A DNA stretch of 13,284 nt from Spirochaetia bacterium (GCA_007279775.1 QYPD01000009.1:1-13284); one strand, 5' to 3'; numbered from the stretch's first letter, positions 5,535 to 12,106 are shown. Numbers and translations are program-made. Notes: generated from the letters alone by a model not told the origin.

Positions 5535-6017
5535 ATGTATAAAGGACAAATAAGACCTAAAAGCGAATTTAAGGAAAAAGTTTTGGATATGCGTCGCGTG
5601 ACGCGCGTCGTTGCCGGCGGCAAAAGGTTCCGTTTCCGCGCGACAGTTGTCATTGGCGACGAGAAAGGAAGAGTCGGAGTTGGGATAGCCAAGGGCTTGG
5701 ACGTGGCGCAGGCGGTGGACAAAGCAAAATTAAACGCGAAGAAAGGATTAATAACCATTTTTTTAAAAGACAGAACAGTTTCGCATGAAGTGGAGGCCAA
5801 ATTCAGCGCGGCAAGAGTTCTCATCAAGCCGGCGAAGAATGGTCACGGTCTTAAAGCTGGAGGAGCGGTTCGCGTGGTTTTGCTTTTGGCTGGAGTCAAA
5901 GACGCCACGGCAAAATGTATGGGCAGGACTAAAAATAAATTGACTAACGCTTTGGCGGCGATGGAAGCGCTTAAAAAATTGAAAATTGAAAAATCAAAAA
6001 TCAAAATGACAGTTTAA
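5535..6017 (+). CDS. rpsE: 30S ribosomal protein S5
   Basis: S5 lies at the mRNA entry side of the small subunit and affects decoding fidelity. The N-terminal dsRNA-binding-like fold is seen in RRVTRVVAGGKRFRFRATVVIGD, and the conserved GRVGVGIAKG follows. The C-terminal domain has the AARVLIKPAKNGHGLKAGG and VRVVLLLAGVKD blocks. From the ATG at 5535 the protein has 160 residues. The in-frame TTG at 5520 lies in the repeat shared with rpsH and was not used. The last ten or so residues (KIEKSKIKMTV) are encoded by an AAAATTGAAAA/ATCAAAAA-type repeat that continues into the spacer. L30 does not follow. Confidence 0.97.
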   Translation: MYKGQIRPKSEFKEKVLDMRRVTRVVAGGKRFRFRATVVIGDEKGRVGVGIAKGLDVAQAVDKAKLNAKKGLITIFLKDRTVSHEVEAKFSAARVLIKPAKNGHGLKAGGAVRVVLLLAGVKDATAKCMGRTKNKLTNALAAMEALKKLKIEKSKIKMTV

Positions 6018-6117
6018 AAACGCAAAATTGTTTAAATGTAAAAATTTTAACATTAAAAAACTTTAACATTTTACATTGTCATTTTCCATTTTGATATTTA
6101 CATTTTAAATTAACATT
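5993..6117 (+). repeat. Family III AT-rich inverted repeat (end of rpsE to rplO)
   Basis: AATGTAAAA (6035-6043) is perfectly complementary to TTTTACATT (6069-6077), forming an inner hairpin. Outside it, 5993-6011, which encodes the end of S5, is largely complementary (about 16 of 19) to 6077-6095. Repeated ACATTTTA/TAACATT words fill the right part up to the rplO ATG. Thus the spacer and the last codons of rpsE together form a fold-back, again linking a stop codon with the next start. The spacer proper (6018-6117) is only 100 nt and holds no L30 gene. Confidence 0.65.
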
Positions 6118-6546
6118 ATGCAACTTCACGAATTACAACCGAAAACAAAATTTAAATCACGAAAGCGAGTCGGCAGGGGAGGCAAAAGAGGCACTTATTC
6201 CGGAAAGGGGCAGAAGGGCCAGAAATCTCGCTCAGGCCACGTAATCAGACCGGCGGAAAGGGATTTGATTCAGCGCTTGCCCAAACTGCGCGGTTTCAGG
6301 TTTAAACCGTTAAAAGAAAAGCCGGTTGTTTTAAATTTAGGTTTTTTGACCTCAAAAATAAAAAGCGGCATAATTAACAGGGAAGCTTTACTTGCTGCGG
6401 GTTTAATAAGTAAATCGGAAAAAAACGTGAAAATCGTCGGCCAAAAGAAAGGAAACGAGCCGATGAAAGCCGTTGAAATCAGCGGCCTTAAAGTTTCAAA
6501 GAAACTAAAAGAAGAGATAGAAAAATCTGGAGGCAAAGTAAATTAA
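6118..6546 (+). CDS. rplO: 50S ribosomal protein L15
   Basis: L15 is a late-assembly large-subunit protein with a long basic N-terminal extension threading rRNA. Evidence: MQLHELQPKTKFKSRKRVGRG at the start, then the glycine-rich basic arm with GTYSGKGQKGQKSRSG, then PKLRGF. The C-terminal globular domain has VNREALLAAGLI-like and ISGLKVSKKLKEEIEKSGG segments, where the family reads V-A---S--A---IE-AGG. Length is 142 residues, normal. In most bacteria rpmD (L30) lies between rpsE and this gene; here it is absent. A family II spacer follows before secY. Confidence 0.96.
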   Translation: MQLHELQPKTKFKSRKRVGRGGKRGTYSGKGQKGQKSRSGHVIRPAERDLIQRLPKLRGFRFKPLKEKPVVLNLGFLTSKIKSGIINREALLAAGLISKSEKNVKIVGQKKGNEPMKAVEISGLKVSKKLKEEIEKSGGKVN

Positions 6547-6652
6547 TCCGAAAATTTAAATCCGAATTCACGAATGGCTACGAAAAATTAACTTTATCAT
6601 TATTCGGATATATTCGTAGATTTGGATGAATTCGTAGGTTCGAATCGCATTT
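6547..6652 (+). repeat. Family II intergenic inverted repeat (rplO-secY)
   Basis: ATCCGAA, CACGAAT and GCTACGAA words on the left (6546-6585) are answered by TTCGGATA, TTCGTAG and GGATGAATTCGTAG words on the right (6603-6638). For example CTACGAA at about 6579-6585 is complementary to TTCGTAG at 6613-6619, and CGAATTC to GAATTCG. The loop is about 25 AT-rich bases. The spacer ends at the secY ATG. Compared with the rplR-rpsE copy the arms are less regular and slightly out of register. Confidence 0.72.
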
Positions 6653-7921
6653 ATGAATAAATTAATACAACTTTTTAAAATCTCCGATCTGCGAAAAAAA
6701 ATTTTGATAGTCGGGCTTTTGCTCGCGGCTACAAGGGTTTTATCGGCAATTCCAATTCCTTCAATCGACGCCATGAAATTGAAAGAATTTCTTGCTTCCA
6801 GCCAATTATTCGGTTTTGTTAATCTTTTTTCCGGAGGCGGGTTGAGTCATCTTTCAATAGTTATGATAGGTGTCGCTCCGTATATCACGGCCACCATCAT
6901 TATGCAGCTTTTGACGATGATTTTTCCGCGCTTGAAAGAAATGTATTATGAGGAAGGGGCGGCGGGAAAAGCAAAATTTAACCGCTGGTCGCGCTATATT
7001 ACCGTTCCTTTGGCAGGGCTCCAAGCTTACGGATTTTTGAATATTTTGGTTTCTCAGGGCGTCATTCCCCATATGGGAATGTTTGATTTAATTAAAAATG
7101 TGATTATAGTGTCCGCTGGAACAATGATTTTAGTTTGGCTTGGTGAATTGATTACCGAACACAAAATAGGCAACGGCATTTCCCTTATAATTTTTGCCGG
7201 CATAATTTCCGGGCTTCCGGCGACCGTCGGCAGGGCTCTTTTTTCCTACAGCGCTGAAACTTTGCCGACGTATCTGATTTTCGCGATTCTGGCGATTTTG
7301 GTAGTCGCCGGAGTGGTTTTCATAAACGAAGGCGAGAGGAAAATTCCGATAGCTTATGCCAAGAGGGTAAGGGGAATGAAAATGTACGGCGGCGCTTCAA
7401 GTTATTTGCCGCTTAAAGTGAACCAAGCGGGGGTCATCCCGATAATCTTCGCTATTTCAATTTTGCTTTTCCCGCAATTTATAGCGCAAGCAATGGCGAT
7501 TTTTTCCAGAAGTTTATCGCTCACGCTCACGAGTTGGGTTAATTATCTTTTCAACAACCAATATCTTTACAGCGCTTTCTACTTCCTTTTGGTTTTCATT
7601 TTTACCTATTTTTATACCGCTGTTACTTTCGACCCGAAAGAAATATCTAAAAATCTCCAGCGTTCGGGCGGATTTGTCGCTGGCATAAGGCCGGGCGATT
7701 CAACCACGGATTTCCTTTCAAAAATAATAAATCGTTTGACTCTTTCGGGCGCCATGTTTTTGGGCTTGTTAGCAATTTTGCCGAATCTTACCCAGATGGC
7801 GACGGGCATTAAAATTTTGACAATCGGCGGCACCGCGCTTTTGATTGTCGTTTCGGTCGCGCTTGAAACAATCAGACAAATCAATTCCCAATTGATAATG
7901 AGAGAATACGAAGAGATTTAA
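6653..7921 (+). CDS. secY: Protein translocase subunit SecY
   Basis: SecY forms the membrane channel through which SecA or the ribosome pushes unfolded proteins. The 422-residue sequence has about ten hydrophobic segments (roughly 17-37, 68-90, 117-135, 148-166, 173-190, 206-224, 258-280, 303-322, 363-378, 386-404). Family signatures are VAPYITATIIMQLL near 74-87, GNGISLIIFAGI at 173-184, the cytosolic loop GERKIPIAYAKR at 227-238, and VNQAGVIPIIFA at 256-267. The ISKNLQRSGGFVAGIRPG stretch at 331-348 matches the SecA/ribosome-contact loop. It is complete and uses the normal position after rplO. Regulation is not visible beyond the family II hairpin upstream. Confidence 0.98.
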   Translation: MNKLIQLFKISDLRKKILIVGLLLAATRVLSAIPIPSIDAMKLKEFLASSQLFGFVNLFSGGGLSHLSIVMIGVAPYITATIIMQLLTMIFPRLKEMYYEEGAAGKAKFNRWSRYITVPLAGLQAYGFLNILVSQGVIPHMGMFDLIKNVIIVSAGTMILVWLGELITEHKIGNGISLIIFAGIISGLPATVGRALFSYSAETLPTYLIFAILAILVVAGVVFINEGERKIPIAYAKRVRGMKMYGGASSYLPLKVNQAGVIPIIFAISILLFPQFIAQAMAIFSRSLSLTLTSWVNYLFNNQYLYSAFYFLLVFIFTYFYTAVTFDPKEISKNLQRSGGFVAGIRPGDSTTDFLSKIINRLTLSGAMFLGLLAILPNLTQMATGIKILTIGGTALLIVVSVALETIRQINSQLIMREYEEI

Positions 7922-7992
7922 CCATGACGATGACAATGACGATGACAAAATAATTAATTGTCATTGTCATAGTCAATAGTCATTGTAATTTA
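7922..7992 (+). repeat. Family IV hexamer-repeat hairpin (secY-adk)
   Basis: The left arm (about 7922-7948) is four near-copies of GATGAC/AATGAC. The right arm (about 7958-7985) is TGTCAT/AGTCAA words forming its imperfect reverse complement. The loop is about ten A/T bases. The element fills the 71-nt spacer between the secY stop and the adk ATG. It is unrelated in sequence to families I-III but has the same layout. Without a T-run after the right arm it does not look like an intrinsic terminator. Confidence 0.75.
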
Positions 7993-8691
7993 ATGCCTCT
8001 AGCCATAATGATTATGGGTCCGCAGGGTTCCGGCAAAGGGACTCAAGCGGAGCTGATATCTAAAAAATTAGACCTTTTTCATTTCGACACCGGCCAATAT
8101 TTAAGGGCCATTCTTTACGACCCGGCGTCGCAAAAAGACAAGACAATCCAAAGAGAGCGTAAATTGAATGAAGAGGGCATTCTTAATACGCCGTCATGGA
8201 TTTTGAAAATTGTAGTTCAGGCGGTAAAAAAAATGGCCGCTCTTAAAAAAGGAGTTGTGTTCAGCGGTTCTCCACGCACTTTTTACGAGGCATTCGGCCA
8301 TGAACAAGGCGGAAAACCGCAAAAATCGCAAGAGGGTTTGTTCGCGGTTTTAGAAAAATGTTACGGTAAGAAAAACGTTTCCGTTGTTGTTTTAGATATT
8401 CCATTAAAAGAGTCAATTAAAAGAATCAGCGCCCGCTTGTCTTGTTCGGTTTGCGGGAGCCCTTTTATAATTCAAAAATATAAGCTTGAATCTTGCCCGT
8501 TTTGCGGAGGAAAAATCATCAAAAGGAAAGACGATAATATAAAAAGCATTATGGAAAGGTTAAGTGAATATAATAATCGCACCAAGCCGATTTTTGCCGA
8601 ATTGAAAAAAAGAAAATACAAAATCTTTAAAATCGACGGTACGCCAGCGCCTTATAAAATCCATAAAACGATTCTTAACAAGGTTAAATAA
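7993..8691 (+). CDS. adk: Adenylate kinase-family nucleoside monophosphate kinase, divergent
   Basis: Adenylate kinase interconverts ATP + AMP and two ADP. The P-loop GPQGSGKGTQ lies at residues 9-18. The NMP-binding segment has T33, G34 and R38 (FDTGQYLRA). The lid carries four cysteines (C151, C154, C168, C171), the zinc-ribbon form. The RKDDN block (178-182) and ERLSEYNNRTKPI follow as in the family. Two usually conserved acidic positions are changed: TGD-LR reads TGQYLR, and DGFPR reads SGSPR (91-95). The phosphate-binding arginines remain, so activity is likely, but nucleotide preference may differ. At 232 residues it is slightly long. Position between secY and map supports the adk call. 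A second in-frame ATG lies at 8008. Confidence 0.92.
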   Translation: MPLAIMIMGPQGSGKGTQAELISKKLDLFHFDTGQYLRAILYDPASQKDKTIQRERKLNEEGILNTPSWILKIVVQAVKKMAALKKGVVFSGSPRTFYEAFGHEQGGKPQKSQEGLFAVLEKCYGKKNVSVVVLDIPLKESIKRISARLSCSVCGSPFIIQKYKLESCPFCGGKIIKRKDDNIKSIMERLSEYNNRTKPIFAELKKRKYKIFKIDGTPAPYKIHKTILNKVK

Positions 8692-8831
8692 ACCCAGTAA
8701 CGCTACTTCAATGTCTTGCTTTTGAAAAAGCAAGAAACGGAGCAGGTTGCCGGGTAAGAAGATTAAATAAAAAAATATCACTTCAGTCCAATCACGATTT
8801 ATCGTGATTAAGTTGAAGTAGTGTTATGGGT
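8692..8831 (+). repeat. Divergent family I-like structured element (adk-map)
   Basis: Left arm 8692-8711 (ACCCAGTAACGCTACTTCAA) pairs with right arm 8812-8831 over 19-20 pairs with one bulged G and one or two G-U wobbles. A proximal arm at 8746-8755 (GTTGCCGGGT) can pair with the outer left arm (nine of ten, one G-U). Inside are two perfect hairpins: TCTTGCTTTT/AAAAGCAAGA (8714-8735) and AATCACGAT/ATCGTGATT (8790-8809). ACTTCA near 8780 can pair with TGAAGT in the right arm. This is the same four-arm plan as copies 1 and 3 with a mostly different sequence. Unlike them, the start codon (8840) lies eight bases beyond the right arm. Confidence 0.78.
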
Positions 8832-8839
8832 AAATCTTA

Positions 8840-9610
8840 ATGGCAAATCTTTTAAAATCTCCGAAAGAAATAAAGAATATTGCCGTTGCCGGCAAGATTT
8901 TGGCGAAAATATTGAAAATTTTGGAGAAAGAAATTAAAGTAAGCATTCCCTTAAAGAAATTGGACAGTTTGGTTTATCAATTGTCTAAAAAATACGGCGT
9001 TCAGCCGGCGTTTTTGGGCTACAGGCCCGACGCCGCTTCAAGACCTTTCGGTGCTTCAATTTGCGCTTCATTAAACGACGTTATTGTTCACGGTTTGCCG
9101 AATAATTATAAACTTCAATCGGGAGATATTTTGAAAATCGATATTGGCGTGGAATACCGCGAAAACGGAAAAAGTTTTTTCGCGGATTCGGCTTTTACGG
9201 TCGGCTTGGGAAAAGTTTCCAAAGAAGCGAAAATTTTGATAAAGGCCACCAAAATGGCTCTTGAGAAAGCGGTAAAAGTCGCGAAACCCGGCAATACCTT
9301 GGGCGATATCGGCTATGCCGTTGAAAGAGTGGCGCGCGAAAATAAATTAAGCGTGCTTAGAGAATTAACCGGCCATGGCACGGGGTTGGCTTTGCACGAA
9401 GACCCGATAATCTATAATTTTGGCGAAAAGGGCAGAGGGATGGTTTTAAAACCCGGAATGGTTTTGGCGATTGAACCGATGCTTTCAACAGGCTCAAGCG
9501 GAATTATTCAAAGGCCCGATGAAAGCTGGGCGACCGCCGACGGCGGATTGTCAGCCCATTTTGAACATACTATCGTAATTACGGAACGGGGACAAAAAGT
9601 ATTGACGTAA
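8840..9610 (+). CDS. map: Methionine aminopeptidase, type I
   Basis: The enzyme removes the initiator methionine from nascent proteins at the tunnel exit, after deformylation. All five metal ligands of the pita-bread fold are present: D101 (KIDIG), D116 (FADSA), H179 (TGHGTG), E212 (AIEPM) and E242 (FEHT). The substrate-binding histidines H84 (IVHGLP) and H186 (LHEDP) are also present. Length is 256 residues, normal for type Ia. The ATG at 8840 gives MANLLKSPKEI, aligning with the usual I-IKT-EEI opening. It is the last gene of the classical spc order here; infA and rpmJ do not follow. Confidence 0.97.
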   Translation: MANLLKSPKEIKNIAVAGKILAKILKILEKEIKVSIPLKKLDSLVYQLSKKYGVQPAFLGYRPDAASRPFGASICASLNDVIVHGLPNNYKLQSGDILKIDIGVEYRENGKSFFADSAFTVGLGKVSKEAKILIKATKMALEKAVKVAKPGNTLGDIGYAVERVARENKLSVLRELTGHGTGLALHEDPIIYNFGEKGRGMVLKPGMVLAIEPMLSTGSSGIIQRPDESWATADGGLSAHFEHTIVITERGQKVLT

Positions 9611-9637
9611 CTTTAATTAAGTTTAAAATTATTAAAC

Positions 9638-10354
9638 ATGAAACCATATTTATCCGTAATTATTCCGGCATTGAACGAGGCGAAACGCTTGCCGCCGACT
9701 TTAGTTGATATTAATAAACACTTGGAGAAGATTGATTTTGAATATGAAATTATTGTGGTTGACAATAATTCAACGGATGCCACTTCTGAAGTAGTTGAGA
9801 GATTTTCACATATAATTAAAAATTTAAAATTGGTGAAGTTGAAAATAAAAGGCAAAGGTTTAGCCGTTAAAGAGGGGATGCTTAAGGCGACGGGTGAATA
9901 TCGGGCGTTTACAGATGCAGATAATTCCATTTCATTTGACCAGATTATAAACGCTTTAAAATATTTTAATGACGGCGCTGACGTGATTATCGGGTCGCGC
10001 GACGTTAAAGGAGCGCGTGAAGAACAGCCTTGGTATAGGCAGTTGGCGGGGAATATCGGAAATTTGATAATTCAAGCGCTTTTATTGCCGGGCTTGTGGG
10101 ATACCCAGTGCCCGCTGAAAATTTTTAAAGCTGAAGTTGCCGAAAAAGTTTTTTCCGTTTCAAAAATTAAGCGTTGGGGATTTGACGTTGAAATATTGTC
10201 GCTTGCCAAAAAGATGGGATACAAAATAAAAGAAATTCCCGCGGTTTTCGTAAGCGTCCCAGGTTCAGGAGTTAAGCCGACGACCTATCTCTTTGTTTTA
10301 TTGGAAGTTTTAAAAATAAAATGGTGGTTAATTACAAATAAATACAACTTATGA
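9638..10354 (+). CDS. Family 2 glycosyltransferase (dolichyl/polyprenyl-phosphate sugar synthase-like)
   Basis: GT2 enzymes of the DPM1/ALG5 type transfer a hexose from a nucleotide sugar to a polyprenyl phosphate for envelope glycan or glycoprotein assembly. The GT-A fold is shown by SVIIPALNEAKRL (residues 6-18), EIIVVDNNSTD (37-47), KGKGLAVKEGM (71-81), the metal-binding DAD (93-95) and VIIGSRD (116-122). Further blocks are QCPLKIFK (157-164) and WGFDVEILSLAKK (180-192). At 238 residues it is a soluble catalytic domain without the C-terminal membrane segments some relatives have. It sits 27 nt after map, and its stop overlaps the greA start (ATGA). The exact donor and acceptor cannot be read from the sequence. 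Confidence 0.88.
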   Translation: MKPYLSVIIPALNEAKRLPPTLVDINKHLEKIDFEYEIIVVDNNSTDATSEVVERFSHIIKNLKLVKLKIKGKGLAVKEGMLKATGEYRAFTDADNSISFDQIINALKYFNDGADVIIGSRDVKGAREEQPWYRQLAGNIGNLIIQALLLPGLWDTQCPLKIFKAEVAEKVFSVSKIKRWGFDVEILSLAKKMGYKIKEIPAVFVSVPGSGVKPTTYLFVLLEVLKIKWWLITNKYNL

Positions 10355-10806
10355 AAACTTATTTAACAAAAGAACGTTATGAAGAATTGAAAGTCGAACT
10401 TCAACGGCTTAAAATTGAAGGCCGGATGGAAATAGCGGACCGCCTTAAAAAATCCAAAGATTACGGCGATTTGAGCGAGAACTCGGAATATTCCGACGCT
10501 AAAGACGCGCAAGCGAAATTGGAAACGAAAATTTTCGAAATTGAAGAATCGCTTAAAGAAGCGGTTATAATTAAGAAAAGCTCAAATAAAGACATTGTCG
10601 GCGTGGGTTCAACGGTTGAGGCTCAAAAAGGCATGAAAACCGTTGTTTACACTATTGTGGGCTCAAGCGAGTCGAAACCCGAGAATAACCTTATTTCAAA
10701 TGAATCGCCTCTGGGAAGGGCGTTTTTGGGCCGAAAAGCGGGCGATATAGTGGAAATGGAAGTTCCAGCGGGCAAAATAAAGTATAAAATACTTAAAATA
10801 GCTTAA
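10351..10806 (+). CDS. greA: Transcription elongation factor GreA
   Basis: GreA rescues backtracked RNA polymerase by stimulating transcript cleavage in the active site. The N-terminal coiled coil (residues 1-75) has the acidic tip YGDLSENSEYSDAKDAQ; D40 and E43 correspond to the metal-positioning residues. The C-terminal FKBP-like domain (about 80-151) carries VGVGSTVEA, YTIVGSSES and SPLGRAFLGRKAGD, all typical of GreA (SP-G-ALLG---GD-V). Length is 151 residues, slightly short. It overlaps the glycosyltransferase stop by 4 nt and ends 2 nt before serS, so the three genes are likely one transcript. Confidence 0.96.
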   Translation: MKTYLTKERYEELKVELQRLKIEGRMEIADRLKKSKDYGDLSENSEYSDAKDAQAKLETKIFEIEESLKEAVIIKKSSNKDIVGVGSTVEAQKGMKTVVYTIVGSSESKPENNLISNESPLGRAFLGRKAGDIVEMEVPAGKIKYKILKIA

Positions 10807-10808
10807 TT

Positions 10809-12056
10809 ATGTTAGACGTTAATTTAATCCGCCAAAATCCGGAAAAAGTGAAAGAAGGGATAAAAAAGAAAAACTACGCCCCGTCTTTGGTTGATGAATT
10901 TTTGGCAATAGACGAAGAGTGGCGGAAATTGACGGAAGAAACGGATGGCCTCCGTGCTCAACAGAAAAAATTATCAGAGGAAAGAAAAATAGAAGAAGCA
11001 AAAGCCTTAAAAGAAAAAATCCAATCTTTGGAAGAAAGTTTGCGTTTCACAGAAGAAAAAAGAAAACAAATTTTAAATAAATTTCCGAATCTTCCTTTTG
11101 AAGACGTTCCGGTCGGAAAAGACGATTCCGAAAACGTTGTTTTGAAAACCGTCGGCGATTTGCCAAAATGGGATTTCCAGCCGAAAAATTATATTGAGCT
11201 CGGCAAAAACCTTGGCATTATAGATACCGAAACCGCTTCAGAAACAAGCGGCAGCCGGTTTGGTTATCTTAAAGGCGGAGCGGCGATGTTGGAATTCGCT
11301 TTGGTTAAATTGGCGATGGAAACGGCGATGAAAAAAGGTTTTGTTCCTGTTGTTCCGCCCGTGATGATAAAAAGTGAAATGATGAAAGCGATGGGCTATG
11401 TTGATCGCCGCGAAGACCAAGACGAAACTTATTTTCTGGAAAAAGACGGTTTGTATCTGGTGGGCACTTCCGAGCAGTCAATCGGGCCAATGCACAGCGG
11501 AGAAATTTTTGATGAAAAAGATTTGCCCAAAAGGTATGTCGGTTTTTCAACTTGTTTCAGGCGCGAGGCCGGTTCATACGGCAAAGACACAAAAGGCATT
11601 TTAAGGGTTCATCAATTCGACAAAATTGAAATGTTCAGCTTTTGTAATCCCGAAAATTCAGGAAAAGAGCACGAATTAATTTTGGGTATTGAAGAAGAAC
11701 TTATGCAAGCGCTTAAACTGTCTTACCATGTTTTAAGAATTTGCACAGGTGATTTGGGTTCTCCGGCAGCTGGCAAATACGATATTGAAACCTGGATTCC
11801 CAGCGAAAACAAATATCGCGAAACCCATTCTACTTCAAACTGCACCGATTTCCAAGCAAGAAGGCTTAATATCAAATATAAACTCAAAACTCAAAACTCA
11901 AAACTCAAAACTGATTACGTCCACACTCTAAACGGTACGGCTTTCGCCATCGGCAGAATACTCATCGCCATCATTGAAAACTATCAGCAAAAAGACGGCT
12001 CAATCTTGGTCCCCGAAGTTTTGCGGGGGTATATGGGAGTAGAAAAAATCAGTTGA
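10809..12056 (+). CDS. serS: Seryl-tRNA synthetase with heptamer-repeat-encoded loop
   Basis: SerRS charges tRNA-Ser using ATP and serine. The N-terminal tRNA-binding coiled coil spans about residues 28-90. The class II core follows: T220-S-E222 for serine binding, motif 2 from F250 (FRREAGSYGKDTKG, then RVHQFDKIE), ETHSTSNCTDFQARRLNI at 338-355, and motif 3 around NGTAFAIGRILIAIIENYQ (375-393). The C-terminal VPEVLRGYMG is canonical. Length is 415 residues. Between ARRLNIKY and YVHTLNG the loop (residues 358-369) is encoded by five tandem heptamers rather than a family-conserved sequence. The start lies 2 nt after greA. Its 3' end overlaps a TTGACA/TGTCAA palindrome upstream of the toxin-antitoxin module. 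Confidence 0.97.
   Translation: MLDVNLIRQNPEKVKEGIKKKNYAPSLVDEFLAIDEEWRKLTEETDGLRAQQKKLSEERKIEEAKALKEKIQSLEESLRFTEEKRKQILNKFPNLPFEDVPVGKDDSENVVLKTVGDLPKWDFQPKNYIELGKNLGIIDTETASETSGSRFGYLKGGAAMLEFALVKLAMETAMKKGFVPVVPPVMIKSEMMKAMGYVDRREDQDETYFLEKDGLYLVGTSEQSIGPMHSGEIFDEKDLPKRYVGFSTCFRREAGSYGKDTKGILRVHQFDKIEMFSFCNPENSGKEHELILGIEEELMQALKLSYHVLRICTGDLGSPAAGKYDIETWIPSENKYRETHSTSNCTDFQARRLNIKYKLKTQNSKLKTDYVHTLNGTAFAIGRILIAIIENYQQKDGSILVPEVLRGYMGVEKIS
11880..11914 (+). repeat. Heptamer tandem repeat (AAACTCA)5 inside serS
   Basis: Four exact copies of AAACTCA are followed by one AAACTGA, giving 35 bases read in frame as KLKTQNSKLKTD. Because seven is not a multiple of three, gain or loss of one or two units would shift the serS frame before motif 3. 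The tract falls in a surface loop between the ARRLN helix and the motif 3 strand, where length varies in the family. Confidence 0.92.
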
Positions 12057-12086
12057 CATCTGTCAACTATTGACTTATTGGTTGAC
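12053..12086 (+). promoter_or_regulatory. Cluster of TTGAC half-sites, candidate operator of the toxin-antitoxin module
   Basis: TTGACA (12053-12058) and TGTCAA (12061-12066) form a perfect palindrome with a 2-nt spacer. TGTCAA also forms an inverted pair with TTGAC at 12070-12074, and another TTGAC lies at 12082-12086. The first half-site overlaps the serS stop codon. The third coincides with the predicted -35 box. Antitoxins with DNA-binding domains commonly repress their own promoter at such sites; binding here is inferred. Confidence 0.5.
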
Positions 12087-12098
12087 GAAGATTATTAT
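12070..12098 (+). promoter_or_regulatory. Predicted sigma-70-type promoter, HTH antitoxin-Doc toxin operon
   Basis: A TTGACT -35 box (12070-12075), a 17-nt spacer and a TATTAT -10 box (12093-12098) precede the antitoxin ATG at 12107. Transcription would start about 12104-12107, leaving no room for a leader, so the mRNA is probably leaderless. No Shine-Dalgarno sequence is present. Confidence 0.65.
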
Positions 12099-12106
12099 TT
12101 GAATAT

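Noticed and set aside
8714..8735. Perfect hairpin as an intrinsic terminator after adk
   Set aside because: The stem is AT-rich with a tiny loop and no T-run follows; map continues the operon on the same strand.
9611..9637. Small hairpin GTTTAA/TTAAAC before the glycosyltransferase
   Set aside because: Only six A/T-dominated pairs in a 27-nt spacer; expected by chance in this composition.
11398..11604. Alternative-frame open reading frames inside serS (also 11749-11931)
   Set aside because: They are shadows of a clearly conserved SerRS frame; the second is kept open only by the heptamer repeat.
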